A stretch of 35,361 bases of DNA from Planctomycetaceae bacterium (GCA_029259815.1 JAJDEJ010000154.1:1-35361), one strand, 5' to 3'; positions 1-8,033 are shown, numbered from the stretch's first letter. Numbers and translations are program-made. Notes: generated from the sequence alone by a model not told the origin.

Positions 1-347
1 CCACAACCCAGGAACGCTTGTTCAAGGACTAGTCGACCATCCAACCTGAAATGACAGGTTGGGTGGCAGGGTCAGCAGCGCAGCGGATGGCCCTTGGCAT
101 TGTATGTCCGCCCGCGCGGGGCCATCCCGTTGGTCTGACCCCGCCACGCCTTCGATGGGTTTTGAAACTGCACCTCGTCAAATCAAGCCAACACCAGTCA
201 TCACACAACGAATTGACAGATCACAACTGAACTGCCGGAATCAACTGGGGTCAATTCCTCCGGAAAGTCACTCTTCAGCGGTCGGTCGAAGGTTCACGTC
301 CTTCCGGTGCATTTTCTCTGGGTTGATCTGGTGGTGATCACTTGTCA
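1..347. other. Non-coding left flank
   Basis: I see no supportable gene here. Short open frames run to stops near positions 30-54 and could be the tail of a plus-strand gene outside the window, but nothing identifies one. The only clear structure is the palindromic element at 60-150. Bases 151-347 hold no recognisable domain, tRNA or strong terminator. An imperfect hairpin at about 235-263 has no T-tract. Confidence 0.6.
60..150. repeat. Palindromic intergenic element, copy 1
   Basis: The arm at 61-93 (starting GGGTGGCAGGGTCAG) is imperfectly complementary to 118-150, so the element folds into one long hairpin with a 24-base loop. The same arm recurs near 16079-16111 in inverted orientation with only two differences in 33 bases, which makes this a dispersed repeat family and not a chance palindrome. 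No transposase lies nearby. It is probably a non-autonomous MITE- or REP-like element; that classification is inference. Confidence 0.7.
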
Positions 348-2078
348 CTACAGGCCCGGTCTGGGTGGTGCGATGGGTGGCTCCCAGAGGTTGACTCCCT
401 TGGCCTTAACCTTGCGGCGGTAGACTTTGTCGTTGGTGGTCACATAGAGCGTGTCGAACTCCGGACCGCCGAAGGTGACGTTCGACAGCCATTTTGGTTG
501 GGGCTTGGCGATGATCAGGTGCACGCGACCGAGTTGGTCGAGGACTTGCAGGCCGACGGAACTGGTGACATAGATGCGGCCTTCGGTGTCGACCGTCATG
601 CCGTCCGCGTTGCTGCCTTTGGCGAGGTCGTTGAGATGCAAGTGGCCATACGTCTGCTTGTGGGCGAGTGTGCCGTCCGACTGGCGTTGGAATGAGTAGG
701 TGAATCGGCCCTGCATGTCGGCAACCGTGATGAGTGTCTGGTCTGGCGAGGCAATGAGGCCGTTGGGGAAGCTGATGCCGGTATCAACCTTGGTCTTCTC
801 ACCGTCAGTCGTGAAACGCCAGATCGTTTTATTCTTGGGGTCGGTGAAGTAGCCGGAGCCATCGGCGAGCACGATCAGGTCGTTTGATGTCACGTCCGAC
901 ACAACGACCTCTTCGTTGCCCTGCTCATCGTAGCGGACAATTTGTTGGTTGCCGTTTTGACATCCGTAGAGTTTGCCATCGGGGCCGAACATGAGGCCGT
1001 TGATGCCGGAGCCCTTCTGCTCTACGAAGATGCTGACGGTGCCGTCGAGGGCGATCTTGTGGATGATGCCCTGGGGGACGTCGGTGAAGAACACCTCGCC
1101 CTTCGCATTGGCGGCCGGCCCCTCAGTGAAGCGGTGTCCCTCGCTGACGAGTTGCCAGTCTTCGTCGGGGATGAGGATGTCCGTGCGACGCTTGGGGGCC
1201 ATGCCGGGTTTGATCGATTCGGGGTAGTCGCGCCACAGCCATCGGAGAGCGTCGGGCATGATGGCGGCGGCGTGTTTGTTGTTGTGGCCGCCTTCGCCCC
1301 AGACGTGTTTGACGTCGTAGCCGGCGAAGTTGAGGGCGGAGAGCATCGACTGATTGGCGTGCCACCAACTGCCGGCGTAGAGGTCGAGATCGCTGGAGCC
1401 GTCTTGCAGAAAGACGCGGATCGGTTTGGGTTCGTGCTTGCGGATGAGAGTGGGGAACGCGCCGCCGCCTCGCAAGTCGACATAGGTGCCGATCGTGCTG
1501 AGAACTCGACGGAACTCGTCGGGTCGCTCCCAGGCGACATTGAAGGCACAGATGGCTCCGGAACTGGTACCGCCGATGGCGCGGTCGTTGGGGTCGCTGC
1601 TGAGGTTGTAGGATTTGCTGACCTCGGGGAGGATCTCTTCAAGGAGAAAACGTGCGTAGCGGTCGCCGAGAGCATCATACTCATAACTGCGATTGAAGCG
1701 TGGCTGAGCGTTCTCATGCGGAGCAGGAACCTTGCCGTGTCCGATGAAGATGCCGATCTGTACCGGGACCTCACGCTGATGAATGAGGTTGTCGAGTGTG
1801 ACGGGCAGCGTCCATCGCTCCGCCAGGCTGAGTCCATCCTGTACGACGAAGACGGGTGTCGGCTTCTCAGTGTCGTACTGAGCGGGGACATAGACCCAAT
1901 ACTCACGGACCGTGCCGGGATAGATCTCGCTGTGCCATTCAAACGGGCCTTCGACTTTGCCTTCGGGGACGTCGTCCTGTTTGAGCGAGTCTGGATGCGG
2001 GTCGTACTTCTCCTGGGCGGGAAGCGGGGACGTGAGAACGAGTGGCAACAGAGCGAGCGAGAGGAGGGGGAGTCTCAT
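348..2078 (-). CDS. Secreted esterase (Esterase_D-like) fused to SMP-30/gluconolactonase domain
   Basis: The 576-residue protein starts with a signal peptide (hydrophobic residues 3-20, ending SPLPAQ). Residues about 45-275 form an alpha/beta-hydrolase of the enterochelin esterase-like family. The nucleophile elbow is GGTSSGA (Ser172), a candidate Asp lies in FLQDGSSDLD, and a candidate His lies in EGGHNNKHA. From about residue 285 to the end is an SMP-30/gluconolactonase/LRE beta-propeller (GHRFTEGPAANAKGEVFFTD, then INGLMFGPDGKLYGCQNG). It probably hydrolyses sugar esters or lactones outside the cytoplasm; the substrate is unknown. The ATG at 2078 is chosen because the signal peptide follows it and AAAGG lies about 9 bases upstream; the frame stays open far upstream but that translation looks random. 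It lies 143 bases downstream of the P450 gene. Confidence 0.85.
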   Translation of the reverse strand: MRLPLLSLALLPLVLTSPLPAQEKYDPHPDSLKQDDVPEGKVEGPFEWHSEIYPGTVREYWVYVPAQYDTEKPTPVFVVQDGLSLAERWTLPVTLDNLIHQREVPVQIGIFIGHGKVPAPHENAQPRFNRSYEYDALGDRYARFLLEEILPEVSKSYNLSSDPNDRAIGGTSSGAICAFNVAWERPDEFRRVLSTIGTYVDLRGGGAFPTLIRKHEPKPIRVFLQDGSSDLDLYAGSWWHANQSMLSALNFAGYDVKHVWGEGGHNNKHAAAIMPDALRWLWRDYPESIKPGMAPKRRTDILIPDEDWQLVSEGHRFTEGPAANAKGEVFFTDVPQGIIHKIALDGTVSIFVEQKGSGINGLMFGPDGKLYGCQNGNQQIVRYDEQGNEEVVVSDVTSNDLIVLADGSGYFTDPKNKTIWRFTTDGEKTKVDTGISFPNGLIASPDQTLITVADMQGRFTYSFQRQSDGTLAHKQTYGHLHLNDLAKGSNADGMTVDTEGRIYVTSSVGLQVLDQLGRVHLIIAKPQPKWLSNVTFGGPEFDTLYVTTNDKVYRRKVKAKGVNLWEPPIAPPRPGL

Positions 2079-2198
2079 CACGAGCCTTTCACAGATGCAG
2101 AATCGAGAGTGACGGTTCTGCGACTGTATCAGACTGGTTGTGATGTCCCCAACCGTGCCGCTGATGTGCGTTCGGGGATCGAGAGCGACTGGGGTGGA

Positions 2199-2220
2199 CC
2201 CACGGGGCGTTGCCCGTGGG
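2199..2220 (-). terminator. Hairpin just after the P450 stop codon
   Basis: A perfect 8-bp stem (CCCACGGG/CCCGTGGG) with a 6-base loop begins one base beyond the P450 stop. There is no T-tract on either side, so it may be an mRNA 3' stem or a repeat unit and not an intrinsic terminator. Confidence 0.35.
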
Positions 2221-2221
2221 C

Positions 2222-3655
2222 TTAGGCGGCGTGACGGGTGACCGTCGATGCGGGGGGCAGGTTCACGAGTGTGTGAATGTTGCCTGTGATCGTCGGCGCG
2301 GTGAAGTTGCCGTCTTGTGGGGCAACATGCATCGGCACGCGGGATGTGGGGAATAGCATCGTGGACATCACACGCGCGTTGACCTCGGCTCCCTCTTCGA
2401 GACTGAGCTTGAAGCGGCCCAGAATCGTCGGCAGCGTGACCTTGAGTTGCATCATGCCCAACGCGGCACCGATGCACATCCGCGGTCCTGCACCAAACGG
2501 CAGGTAGGCGTAGGGCGAGGGGTTGATCGTCTGCCATCGGTCAGGGCGAAACGTCTCCGGCTCGTCGTAGAGTTCGGGAAGATGATGCGTCATGAACTGA
2601 CTGAAGACGACGACTGAACCTTGGGGGAGTTGGAACGGCCCCAACTCGACCGGCTGCGAGGTCACTCGTTGGACATAGGCCGACGCGGGGAGCACACGCA
2701 TGCTTTCCTTGAGGACGCGATCCAGTACGACCAGATCATCGAGCTGTTCGGGACGAGGGCTGCTCCCATCGGTGTGGGCTGTCAGTTCCTGATGGAGTTC
2801 GTCCATGACCTCCGGATGTTGAGAGAGGAGGAACAGAGTCCAGGTCAGCGAATGGGCTGATGTGAGGTGTGCCGCACCGAACAGCAGTGCGATATGACCA
2901 ATGAGTTGTTCGTCACTGATGCCTCCTTCTCCGTCGTGAGCTTGAATCAGAAGTGAGAGGACATCACGCCCCGAACTCCCCGCACGACGCAGACGGAGCA
3001 TCTCCTTGATCGGTTTTTCGAGTTCCTCTGCCGACTCGAGCAACTCCTCATAGCGTTCGGTGAGGTCCGCGTTGGGGATGAACGCTGCGGGACCGATCTC
3101 GTGGTTGAGAGCGACCCAGCGTTCGGTCTTCACGCCGATCTCGTGAGCGAGTTCGGGTTCATCGAGACCGAACAGGATGCTGCTGGTGAGGCGCAGCATG
3201 TACTCGGTCATGTCTTGATTGATATCGCGGACTTCGTCCGGCTGCCACGTGTCGAGCATCTCACTGGAGAGTTGCGTGACCGTGTTGTGATAGCTGCCGA
3301 TGGCCTTCTTGGCAAAGGGGCCCATGGCGATGCGACGATGACGTTTGTGTTCGTCGCCGTTCATACTGAGCAGTCCGCTCGACACGCGTCGCTGCGCGGA
3401 TCGCTTCGAACCCCGCAGCGCAAAGAAGCGGGAGTGGAACCGCTCGGAGTCGCTGAGGACCTGCTTGTTGTATTCGGGTCCGAAGATGAAGTAGAGCCGT
3501 TGTCCGTCTTCCTCGAGTGCTGCGATGTTCCCGTGTCGTGCCCACAGTCGCCGCATGCAGACGACCGGATCGTGAGCGAAGTCGGCAATCTGACCGACCG
3601 TCACCGGAAGGGTGCCAGAGTCATGGTCGGACGAGAGTCGAGGGAACTGATCCAC
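2222..3655 (-). CDS. Cytochrome P450
   Basis: This is a full-length 477-residue P450. It has the K-helix ExxR (KESMR, about residue 318), the PERF-like segment ETFRPDRW, and the haem-thiolate loop FGAGPRMCIG with the cysteine near residue 393. It has no membrane anchor, as for soluble bacterial P450s. The I-helix reads FGAAHLTSAHSLTW where bacterial relatives have AGHETTANALTW. The conserved acid of the acid-alcohol pair is therefore Leu264, while the Thr is kept. No ferredoxin or reductase gene is adjacent, so the redox partner and substrate are unknown. The start is a GTG at 3655 with only a weak ribosome binding site, so the exact N-terminus is uncertain. The secreted esterase follows on the same strand. 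Confidence 0.93.
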   Translation of the reverse strand: MDQFPRLSSDHDSGTLPVTVGQIADFAHDPVVCMRRLWARHGNIAALEEDGQRLYFIFGPEYNKQVLSDSERFHSRFFALRGSKRSAQRRVSSGLLSMNGDEHKRHRRIAMGPFAKKAIGSYHNTVTQLSSEMLDTWQPDEVRDINQDMTEYMLRLTSSILFGLDEPELAHEIGVKTERWVALNHEIGPAAFIPNADLTERYEELLESAEELEKPIKEMLRLRRAGSSGRDVLSLLIQAHDGEGGISDEQLIGHIALLFGAAHLTSAHSLTWTLFLLSQHPEVMDELHQELTAHTDGSSPRPEQLDDLVVLDRVLKESMRVLPASAYVQRVTSQPVELGPFQLPQGSVVVFSQFMTHHLPELYDEPETFRPDRWQTINPSPYAYLPFGAGPRMCIGAALGMMQLKVTLPTILGRFKLSLEEGAEVNARVMSTMLFPTSRVPMHVAPQDGNFTAPTITGNIHTLVNLPPASTVTRHAA

Positions 3656-3694
3656 GGTCGTGATTTCGTGATGAGATCGAGGAGATGTTGCCGG

Positions 3695-3723
3695 TTTGTA
3701 CTCGTGGTCTGCGATCGTCGCAA
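3695..3723 (-). promoter_or_regulatory. Possible sigma70-like promoter for the P450 gene
   Basis: On the minus strand TTGCGA (3718-3723) and TACAAA (3695-3700) are separated by 17 bases. Each matches the consensus at four of six positions, and the -10 lies about 40 bases before the GTG start. This is a weak match found by eye. Confidence 0.3.
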
Positions 3724-3764
3724 GACAAGTTTTGAAGCATCGATGTGGTCACCCGTGAGGATAA

Positions 3765-3830
3765 TCGCTTGTGGATTAGCACGACTTGGGGAACATTGAT
3801 GATTTTCTGGTGGTGCTAATCCGCAAGCGA
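3765..3830. repeat. Palindromic intergenic element (GGATTAGCAC family)
   Basis: Arms 3765-3782 and 3813-3830 are complementary over 18 bases with one mismatch, around a 30-base loop. It lies between the P450 gene and the terminator of the PDZ gene. It resembles none of the other palindromes here in sequence. Confidence 0.65.
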
Positions 3831-3862
3831 TGAGCGGGGAACATCGCGAGATCAGGAGATGA

Positions 3863-3897
3863 GAAAAGCCCGGCTCCTTCGTTGAGGAACCGGGCTC
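3863..3897 (-). terminator. Rho-independent terminator after the PDZ gene
   Basis: Read on the minus strand, AGCCCGGTTCC pairs with GGAGCCGGGCT (one G-T pair) across an 8-base loop and is followed by TTTTC. It lies about 30 bases past the stop of the PDZ protein gene and ends the PstS-PDZ transcript. Confidence 0.85.
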
Positions 3898-3926
3898 GAT
3901 CATGTCGTGAAATCTGAGGCGTTTGG

Positions 3927-5195
3927 TTAGCGTTGCTGACTGATTTGTGCCAGAAACTCGCGGGCGAGGTTCGTTCGCAGACCGTTTTGAGCCTCCAGCC
4001 GCGTCATCCAGGCAGCGATCTCTCGTTGAGACGGCTGGCGTCCAGTCACGACCTCGAAGAGACGACGAATGTAGGTTTCATCGTCCCGATTCGACTTCGT
4101 GTAGAACTCAGGACCACCGAGCAACTGAGCTCGGACATCCTCGAGTGACTCGCCTCGGTCAATGCTTGACGTCCACACCTGACGTTCGTTGTAACGAATG
4201 TCGCGGTTGAGATAGTCCTGGAACCACTGAACGATCTGCTCCAATTGCTCGTCGCGATTCGAGGCATAACCGCCCTGCTGGCCGCTGTTCTGAGTCACTG
4301 TCGAGTACAGGCTCAAGTCAACCGTGCGGGGATAGCCGGCGGTGATGACCTGATACGGATTCCGCGTGGTGTAGTATGTCTGATTATTCGCGACAATCGA
4401 TGCCTGCACCGTGTACTGTCGCCGCGGATCGATGATGCTCGGGTCATAGTCGACTGCAAACGGGATGGGGACCTTGCTGAAGTCGCCGATCCGCTTGGTC
4501 ACGATGGGAATCGTGACGCCCGGACGAATCTGCTCATAAAGATCGATTTGGACCTCAGCGTTCCGCGGCAGGCGGGTGTTCGTGTCACGGAACATCACGG
4601 TGCCTTCAATGCGTTGGAAGCGACCTTCCAAGGTGACAGGCATGTTGAGGAGGTTGCCACTGCGATGGTCCTGCACGAGCAGGTTCACGTAACCGTCCGT
4701 GGTGGCGTATTCGTTGAACGCCTGTCCGAGTTCATGACGATGGTTTTCAATGAGACCGACCTGATAACCGGAGACGGTCACGATCAGGTCATCTGGCTCA
4801 AGACCGGCGGCAGCCGCGGGTGAGTTGGGAGACACTCGTACAATCTGCACGCCTGTGCCCGTGTCCATCGAGTAGATCCCCAGCCGCCAGCGAGGTTGAT
4901 CCTGGGGCGTGCCGGGTGCCGGGACGACACTGGGAGTGACGCGAATCTGATTCGGCTGAGGGTTGGAACCAAATCCATCAAGGGGATTCTGGTTGGCGGG
5001 AGCAAACGGGTCGAAGCCCCCCGAGCTGCCCAATCCCGTCGGATTGTTGCTCGGAAAGAGCGGGTCCAAAGGCTGAGGGATAATGTTGTCACGATCAGTC
5101 GGTCGTCGGCTGGGGTCAATTGCCTGAGCGTCCGCAGACAGGGTTGTCAGCAGGGCGACCAGCATCGCGCTCCGCAACGCGTTCCTCAAATTCAT
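3927..5195 (-). CDS. Secreted PDZ - YbaY-like - DUF4214-like protein
   Basis: The 422-residue protein has an N-terminal signal peptide (LRSAMLVALLTTLSADAQA) and a Pro/Asn-rich linker. A PDZ domain follows (about 100-185; VQIVRVSPNSPAAAAGLEPD, then DLIVTVSG). Next is a segment resembling the YbaY/YscW lipoprotein family (about 200-295; EGTVMFRDTNTRLP, then VPIPFAVDYDPSIIDPRRQY). The C-terminus is helical and DUF4214-like (YIRRLFEVVTGRQPSQREI). The ATG at 5195 is chosen because GGAGGA lies 7 bases upstream; an ATG at 5210 overlaps that site. It lies 93 bases after the PstS-like gene and is followed by a terminator, so the two are probably co-transcribed. PDZ suggests protein or peptide binding in the periplasm. 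No protease catalytic motif is present, and the role is unknown. Confidence 0.82.
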   Translation of the reverse strand: MNLRNALRSAMLVALLTTLSADAQAIDPSRRPTDRDNIIPQPLDPLFPSNNPTGLGSSGGFDPFAPANQNPLDGFGSNPQPNQIRVTPSVVPAPGTPQDQPRWRLGIYSMDTGTGVQIVRVSPNSPAAAAGLEPDDLIVTVSGYQVGLIENHRHELGQAFNEYATTDGYVNLLVQDHRSGNLLNMPVTLEGRFQRIEGTVMFRDTNTRLPRNAEVQIDLYEQIRPGVTIPIVTKRIGDFSKVPIPFAVDYDPSIIDPRRQYTVQASIVANNQTYYTTRNPYQVITAGYPRTVDLSLYSTVTQNSGQQGGYASNRDEQLEQIVQWFQDYLNRDIRYNERQVWTSSIDRGESLEDVRAQLLGGPEFYTKSNRDDETYIRRLFEVVTGRQPSQREIAAWMTRLEAQNGLRTNLAREFLAQISQQR

Positions 5196-5288
5196 TTCAA
5201 GTTCCTCCATGACGGATGTTTTCTGAGTCGTCCGGACGTCAACACTCGCGAGTCCGGTGCGGGTTGAATGATGTAGATGAAACGACGA

Positions 5289-6281
5289 TTAGTTCAATTC
5301 GCGAAGGCCGAGTTGCCCCAGGGCAAAACTCGCATTCTGTCCGGGAATCGGTTGGAATCCACCCTTGATGACGTCTTCCTGGCCAAGACGGCTGAAGACG
5401 TACTTGAGGAACTCACTTTGCACTGTCGTCAGTTGCTGGCCGGGAGCTTGATTGATGACGAGTTGCAGCGGCCGCATGAGCGGATAGCGACCCTGCCCTG
5501 CCTCCATACTGTCGATGGCGATCGCAGGCAACCCCGGTCGCGCAGCCAATGGAACAGCCCGCACGTTCGCCGTTTGATTCAACAAGCCCGCATAGCCGAT
5601 GGCGTCCGGGTTGTTCTCAATCTCCTTGACCAGATGAATGTTGGACGGGTTCCGGACGATGCCTGGCTTGAAGTCATCGCCACGGAGAATGAACGTTTGC
5701 AGGTACACAGTTGAACCAGTCGTCGGGCCACGCCCTTGCAAGACGATCGGGCGATTGGCCCAGGCACCCGTGGCTCCCACGTCGCCCCAGGTCTTTGCTT
5801 CACCGTTCTCGGCGAAGATGTAATTGAGTTGCTGCAACGTCAATTCCTGAACGGGGTTGTCCTGGTGGACAAAAATCGCCATCCGCTCCAAGCTGGGGGT
5901 AAGCACCTTGGGCTGGTAACCAAACTTCTGTCGAAATGCCAACACTTCGTCCTCACGGATCGCACGACTGAGCAGACCAAATGTCGCCTCACCGGAGATG
6001 ACCGAATGCACGGCCTGACGTGAACCGCGAATGTCGATGTCGATCTCGACATCGGGATGAATCTGACGAAAGCTGTCCGCCCATCCGCTGGCGAGTTGTG
6101 ACATCGTGTTCGAGCCGATCAGCGTGATCTTGCCCGATACATCGTTAGCCGGCCGATACAACGGCAAGCCTTGAACAGCGGGGGCCTGAGCGTAAGCCGC
6201 GTTCGCCCCGGCCAAACCGGCACCCCCGGCCAAAACGGCACTCAGTGCGAACAATCCTAACATGGCTCCAAACGTCTTCAT
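5289..6281 (-). CDS. PstS-like phosphate-type ABC transporter substrate-binding protein
   Basis: The 330-residue protein starts with a clear signal peptide ending NAAYAQA, followed by the PBP-like fold of phosphate-binding proteins. It opens with ITLIGSNTMSQLASGWADSF and has EIDIDIRGSRQAVHSVISGE at the ligand loop. Later landmarks are VQELTLQQLNYIFAE, RGPTTGSTVYLQTF and NPDAIGYAGLL. It would capture phosphate or a similar oxyanion in the periplasm. AGGAGGGG lies just before the ATG, so the start is secure. No pstC, pstA, pstB or phoU gene is next to it; instead the next gene downstream encodes the PDZ-YbaY protein. It may therefore act as a sensor or scavenger, or work with a permease elsewhere. 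I see no convincing Pho box. Confidence 0.87.
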   Translation of the reverse strand: MKTFGAMLGLFALSAVLAGGAGLAGANAAYAQAPAVQGLPLYRPANDVSGKITLIGSNTMSQLASGWADSFRQIHPDVEIDIDIRGSRQAVHSVISGEATFGLLSRAIREDEVLAFRQKFGYQPKVLTPSLERMAIFVHQDNPVQELTLQQLNYIFAENGEAKTWGDVGATGAWANRPIVLQGRGPTTGSTVYLQTFILRGDDFKPGIVRNPSNIHLVKEIENNPDAIGYAGLLNQTANVRAVPLAARPGLPAIAIDSMEAGQGRYPLMRPLQLVINQAPGQQLTTVQSEFLKYVFSRLGQEDVIKGGFQPIPGQNASFALGQLGLRELN

Positions 6282-6865
6282 GGGTTTTCCCCTCCTGGTA
6301 CTGGGTCTGTGTCACCAACGGACGGCCATTCCCCTGTCCACACCCTCACAACAGGTGTGACGTTCTCCAAGGCGATGACTCCGACCATCTGACGAGAACA
6401 TGATTCGAGCGAGCGCCCTCCGTTTACGGGCCGGAGAGCTCAGTTGATGCCCCTGCCGCCGCTCTTCCCTGGCGGGCACAGGCACCAATCGGCGGAAGTA
6501 TAGGCAGGTCCGATTGTTCGACACAATACGAGATCGTCACAAAGGGGTCGCTCGACATTTTTGCCCCATCAGTCTCCCGAAGCGAATTAACGTGCCTGCG
6601 AAAATGTCGGGTGAACCCTCGACCTTGCGATACGTAGTCTTCCCTGTTTTTCCAACGTCGCTCGGAGGGTCCACCCGACTTTTTCGTAAGGCACGCTCGT
6701 CAGCAAATGACATGACTGGACGAAAAAGACGGGCGTCCCCGGCGGATCTGGGCTGGACACATCACCAGAAATTCCGGTCTAATTCCGCCGCACATGAGGG
6801 GGCTCATGCGACGGAGGATCCGTGACGCAAGCTCTCGCTTCGACCCACGTATTGGAAACATCGCC
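6282..6865. other. Divergent intergenic region between pstS-like gene and acyl cassette
   Basis: This 584-base gap separates divergent genes and must hold both promoters. The plus-strand promoter is listed separately. A perfect short inverted repeat, TCACA-N5-TGTGA, at 6346-6360 lies about 65 bases upstream of the PstS-like ATG and could be an operator. A 6-bp hairpin with a G4 loop (CATGAG/CTCATG, 6793-6808) lies in the presumed leader of the acyl carrier protein mRNA. Short open frames in the gap have no recognisable product. Confidence 0.5.
6754..6783 (+). promoter_or_regulatory. Sigma70-like promoter for the acyl carrier protein cassette
   Basis: TGGACA (6754-6759) and TCTAAT (6778-6783) each match the consensus at five of six positions with an 18-base spacer. 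The -10 lies about 80 bases upstream of the acyl carrier protein ATG. This was found by eye and is the best promoter match in the gap. Confidence 0.5.
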
Positions 6866-7117
6866 ATGGATGCGCCACAGTTTCTCGCCGAATTGGACGA
6901 GTTGTTCGAACTCGACCCTGGCACCGTCACTCCCGCCAATGTGATTCAAGACATCCCCGGCTGGAGTTCCCTGACTTTCATGGGCCTCATCGCCCTCATC
7001 GACGAAGAGTGCGGCCTCACCCTCTCGCCCGATACGATCCTCAGTTGCGAAACCGTCGCCGACCTGTTGAAAGAAGTCGGCCTCACGGAAGTCGCAGCGA
7101 GATCACAGGCGGCCTGA
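6866..7117 (+). CDS. Acyl carrier protein
   Basis: The protein has 83 residues, the usual size of a free-standing carrier protein. The phosphopantetheine site reads GWSSLTFMGL with Ser35 as the expected attachment residue; the Asp of the common DSL motif is a Ser here. Helices LAELDELFEL and ETVADLLKEVG fit the four-helix fold. The ATG at 6866 is preferred to upstream in-frame starts because carrier-protein similarity begins there. It is the first gene of a plus-strand cassette with a ketoreductase, a hexapeptide acyltransferase and a KAS III. It is therefore probably a dedicated carrier for a specialised acyl group and not the housekeeping AcpP. A repeat element separates it from the next gene. 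Confidence 0.88.
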   Translation: MDAPQFLAELDELFELDPGTVTPANVIQDIPGWSSLTFMGLIALIDEECGLTLSPDTILSCETVADLLKEVGLTEVAARSQAA

Positions 7118-7137
7118 AGGCTGCATCTAACGACTCC

Positions 7138-7235
7138 GTAGGACGGACTTCCAAGTCCGTCTTGTCATCTTTTACCTCCGCGGTTGTCCTTCAGTTCGGC
7201 CTATTCACTTGGACGGATTTGGAAATCCGTCCTAC
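7138..7235. repeat. 98-bp double-hairpin element inside the acyl cassette
   Basis: The 24-base arms at 7138-7161 and 7212-7235 are inverted copies with two differences. Each arm is itself nearly palindromic (GACGGACTT/AAGTCCGTC), so the element can form two small hairpins or one large one. It fills most of the gap between the carrier protein and the ketoreductase and could affect transcription through the cassette. Confidence 0.75.
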
Positions 7236-7260
7236 GACATCGTCAGCACTCGTAAATCGC

Positions 7261-8019
7261 ATGCTCGACTCCACCGCCCTCGCCGATCGCACGATCCTCG
7301 TGACCGGAGCCTCATCAGGACTCGGACGAGCAGCTTGCGTCGTGCTGAGTCAGCTCGGAGCGCGAGTCATCGCTGTGGGTCGTGATGAACAACGTCTGAC
7401 CGAGACAGCAGAGCAACTCGACGGCAGCGGTCATCTCGTGCGGCCCTTCGATTTGTCGCACGTCGATGAGATCCCCAAGTGGATGAAGTCGGTCGCTGCC
7501 GATCATGGAGCGTTGCAAGGTGTTGTCCACAGTGCGGGTCTGCATCTGGCGCGACCACTGCAAATGCTCAAGCCGGACGCGGTGAAGGAATTGCTGCAAA
7601 TCAACGTCACGGCGGCCCTGATGCTCGCCAAGGGTTTGCGTCAACGGGGCGTCTTTGAAGTACCCGCATCGATCGTCTTCCTGTCATCCGTGATGGGCCG
7701 CGTCGGACAGGCAGGCGTCTCCGCCTACTGTGCCAGTAAGGGAGCCGTCGACGCGATGACACGGTCTCTCGCGTTGGAACTCGCCCCCCAAGGCATCCGT
7801 GTCAACGCTGTTGCTCCCGGACAGGTCGAGTCAGAAATGGCCGATCAACAGAAGCAAACATTGACCGCCGAGCAGTTCGATCGCATCAAGGCCATGCACC
7901 CCCTCGGTCTCGGTCGACCGGAGGACGTGGCCCACGCGGTCGCGTTCCTGCTCGCCGACACCAGCCGCTGGATCACCGGCTCCACCCTCACCGTCGACGG
8001 TGGCTACACGATCCACTGA
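7261..8019 (+). CDS. SDR-family 3-oxoacyl-ACP reductase-like protein
   Basis: This is a 252-residue classical short-chain dehydrogenase/reductase. The nucleotide-binding motif TGASSGLG is at residues 15-22, HSAG stands in place of NNAG, and the catalytic set is Ser143, Tyr156 and Lys160 (YCASK). The C-terminus WITGSTLTVDGGYTIH is FabG-like. It probably reduces a 3-ketoacyl group on the neighbouring carrier protein with NAD(P)H. The ATG at 7261 is chosen because SDR similarity starts right after it; the frame is open further upstream but runs through the repeat element and the carrier protein gene. It belongs to the four-gene cassette. Confidence 0.88.
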   Translation: MLDSTALADRTILVTGASSGLGRAACVVLSQLGARVIAVGRDEQRLTETAEQLDGSGHLVRPFDLSHVDEIPKWMKSVAADHGALQGVVHSAGLHLARPLQMLKPDAVKELLQINVTAALMLAKGLRQRGVFEVPASIVFLSSVMGRVGQAGVSAYCASKGAVDAMTRSLALELAPQGIRVNAVAPGQVESEMADQQKQTLTAEQFDRIKAMHPLGLGRPEDVAHAVAFLLADTSRWITGSTLTVDGGYTIH

Positions 8020-8033
8020 GTTCCCCGGAGTAC

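Noticed and set aside
235..263. Imperfect hairpin as terminator of the esterase gene
   Set aside because: The stem is short with a bulge, lies about 85 bases from the stop codon, and has no T-tract.
59..337. Open frame of 92 codons on the plus strand at the left edge
   Set aside because: It starts inside the palindromic element and its translation is low-complexity with no domain; the same arm gives similar residues at the other copy, so it is repeat-derived.
942..2225. Long plus-strand frame opposite the esterase gene
   Set aside because: It is the antisense shadow of a clearly conserved gene, and its Val/Ala/Glu/Asp-rich translation shows no domain.
2079..2537. 153-codon N-terminal extension of the esterase frame
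   Set aside because: It overlaps the P450 gene, looks random in composition, and the signal peptide with ribosome binding site starts at 2078.
6346..6360. CRP-like site upstream of the PstS-like gene
   Set aside because: The half-sites are in the reverse arrangement to the CRP consensus (TCACA-N5-TGTGA), so only a generic inverted repeat can be claimed.
7009..7260. 84-codon N-terminal extension of the ketoreductase
   Set aside because: It overlaps the acyl carrier protein gene and runs through the double-hairpin repeat; SDR similarity starts at 7261.
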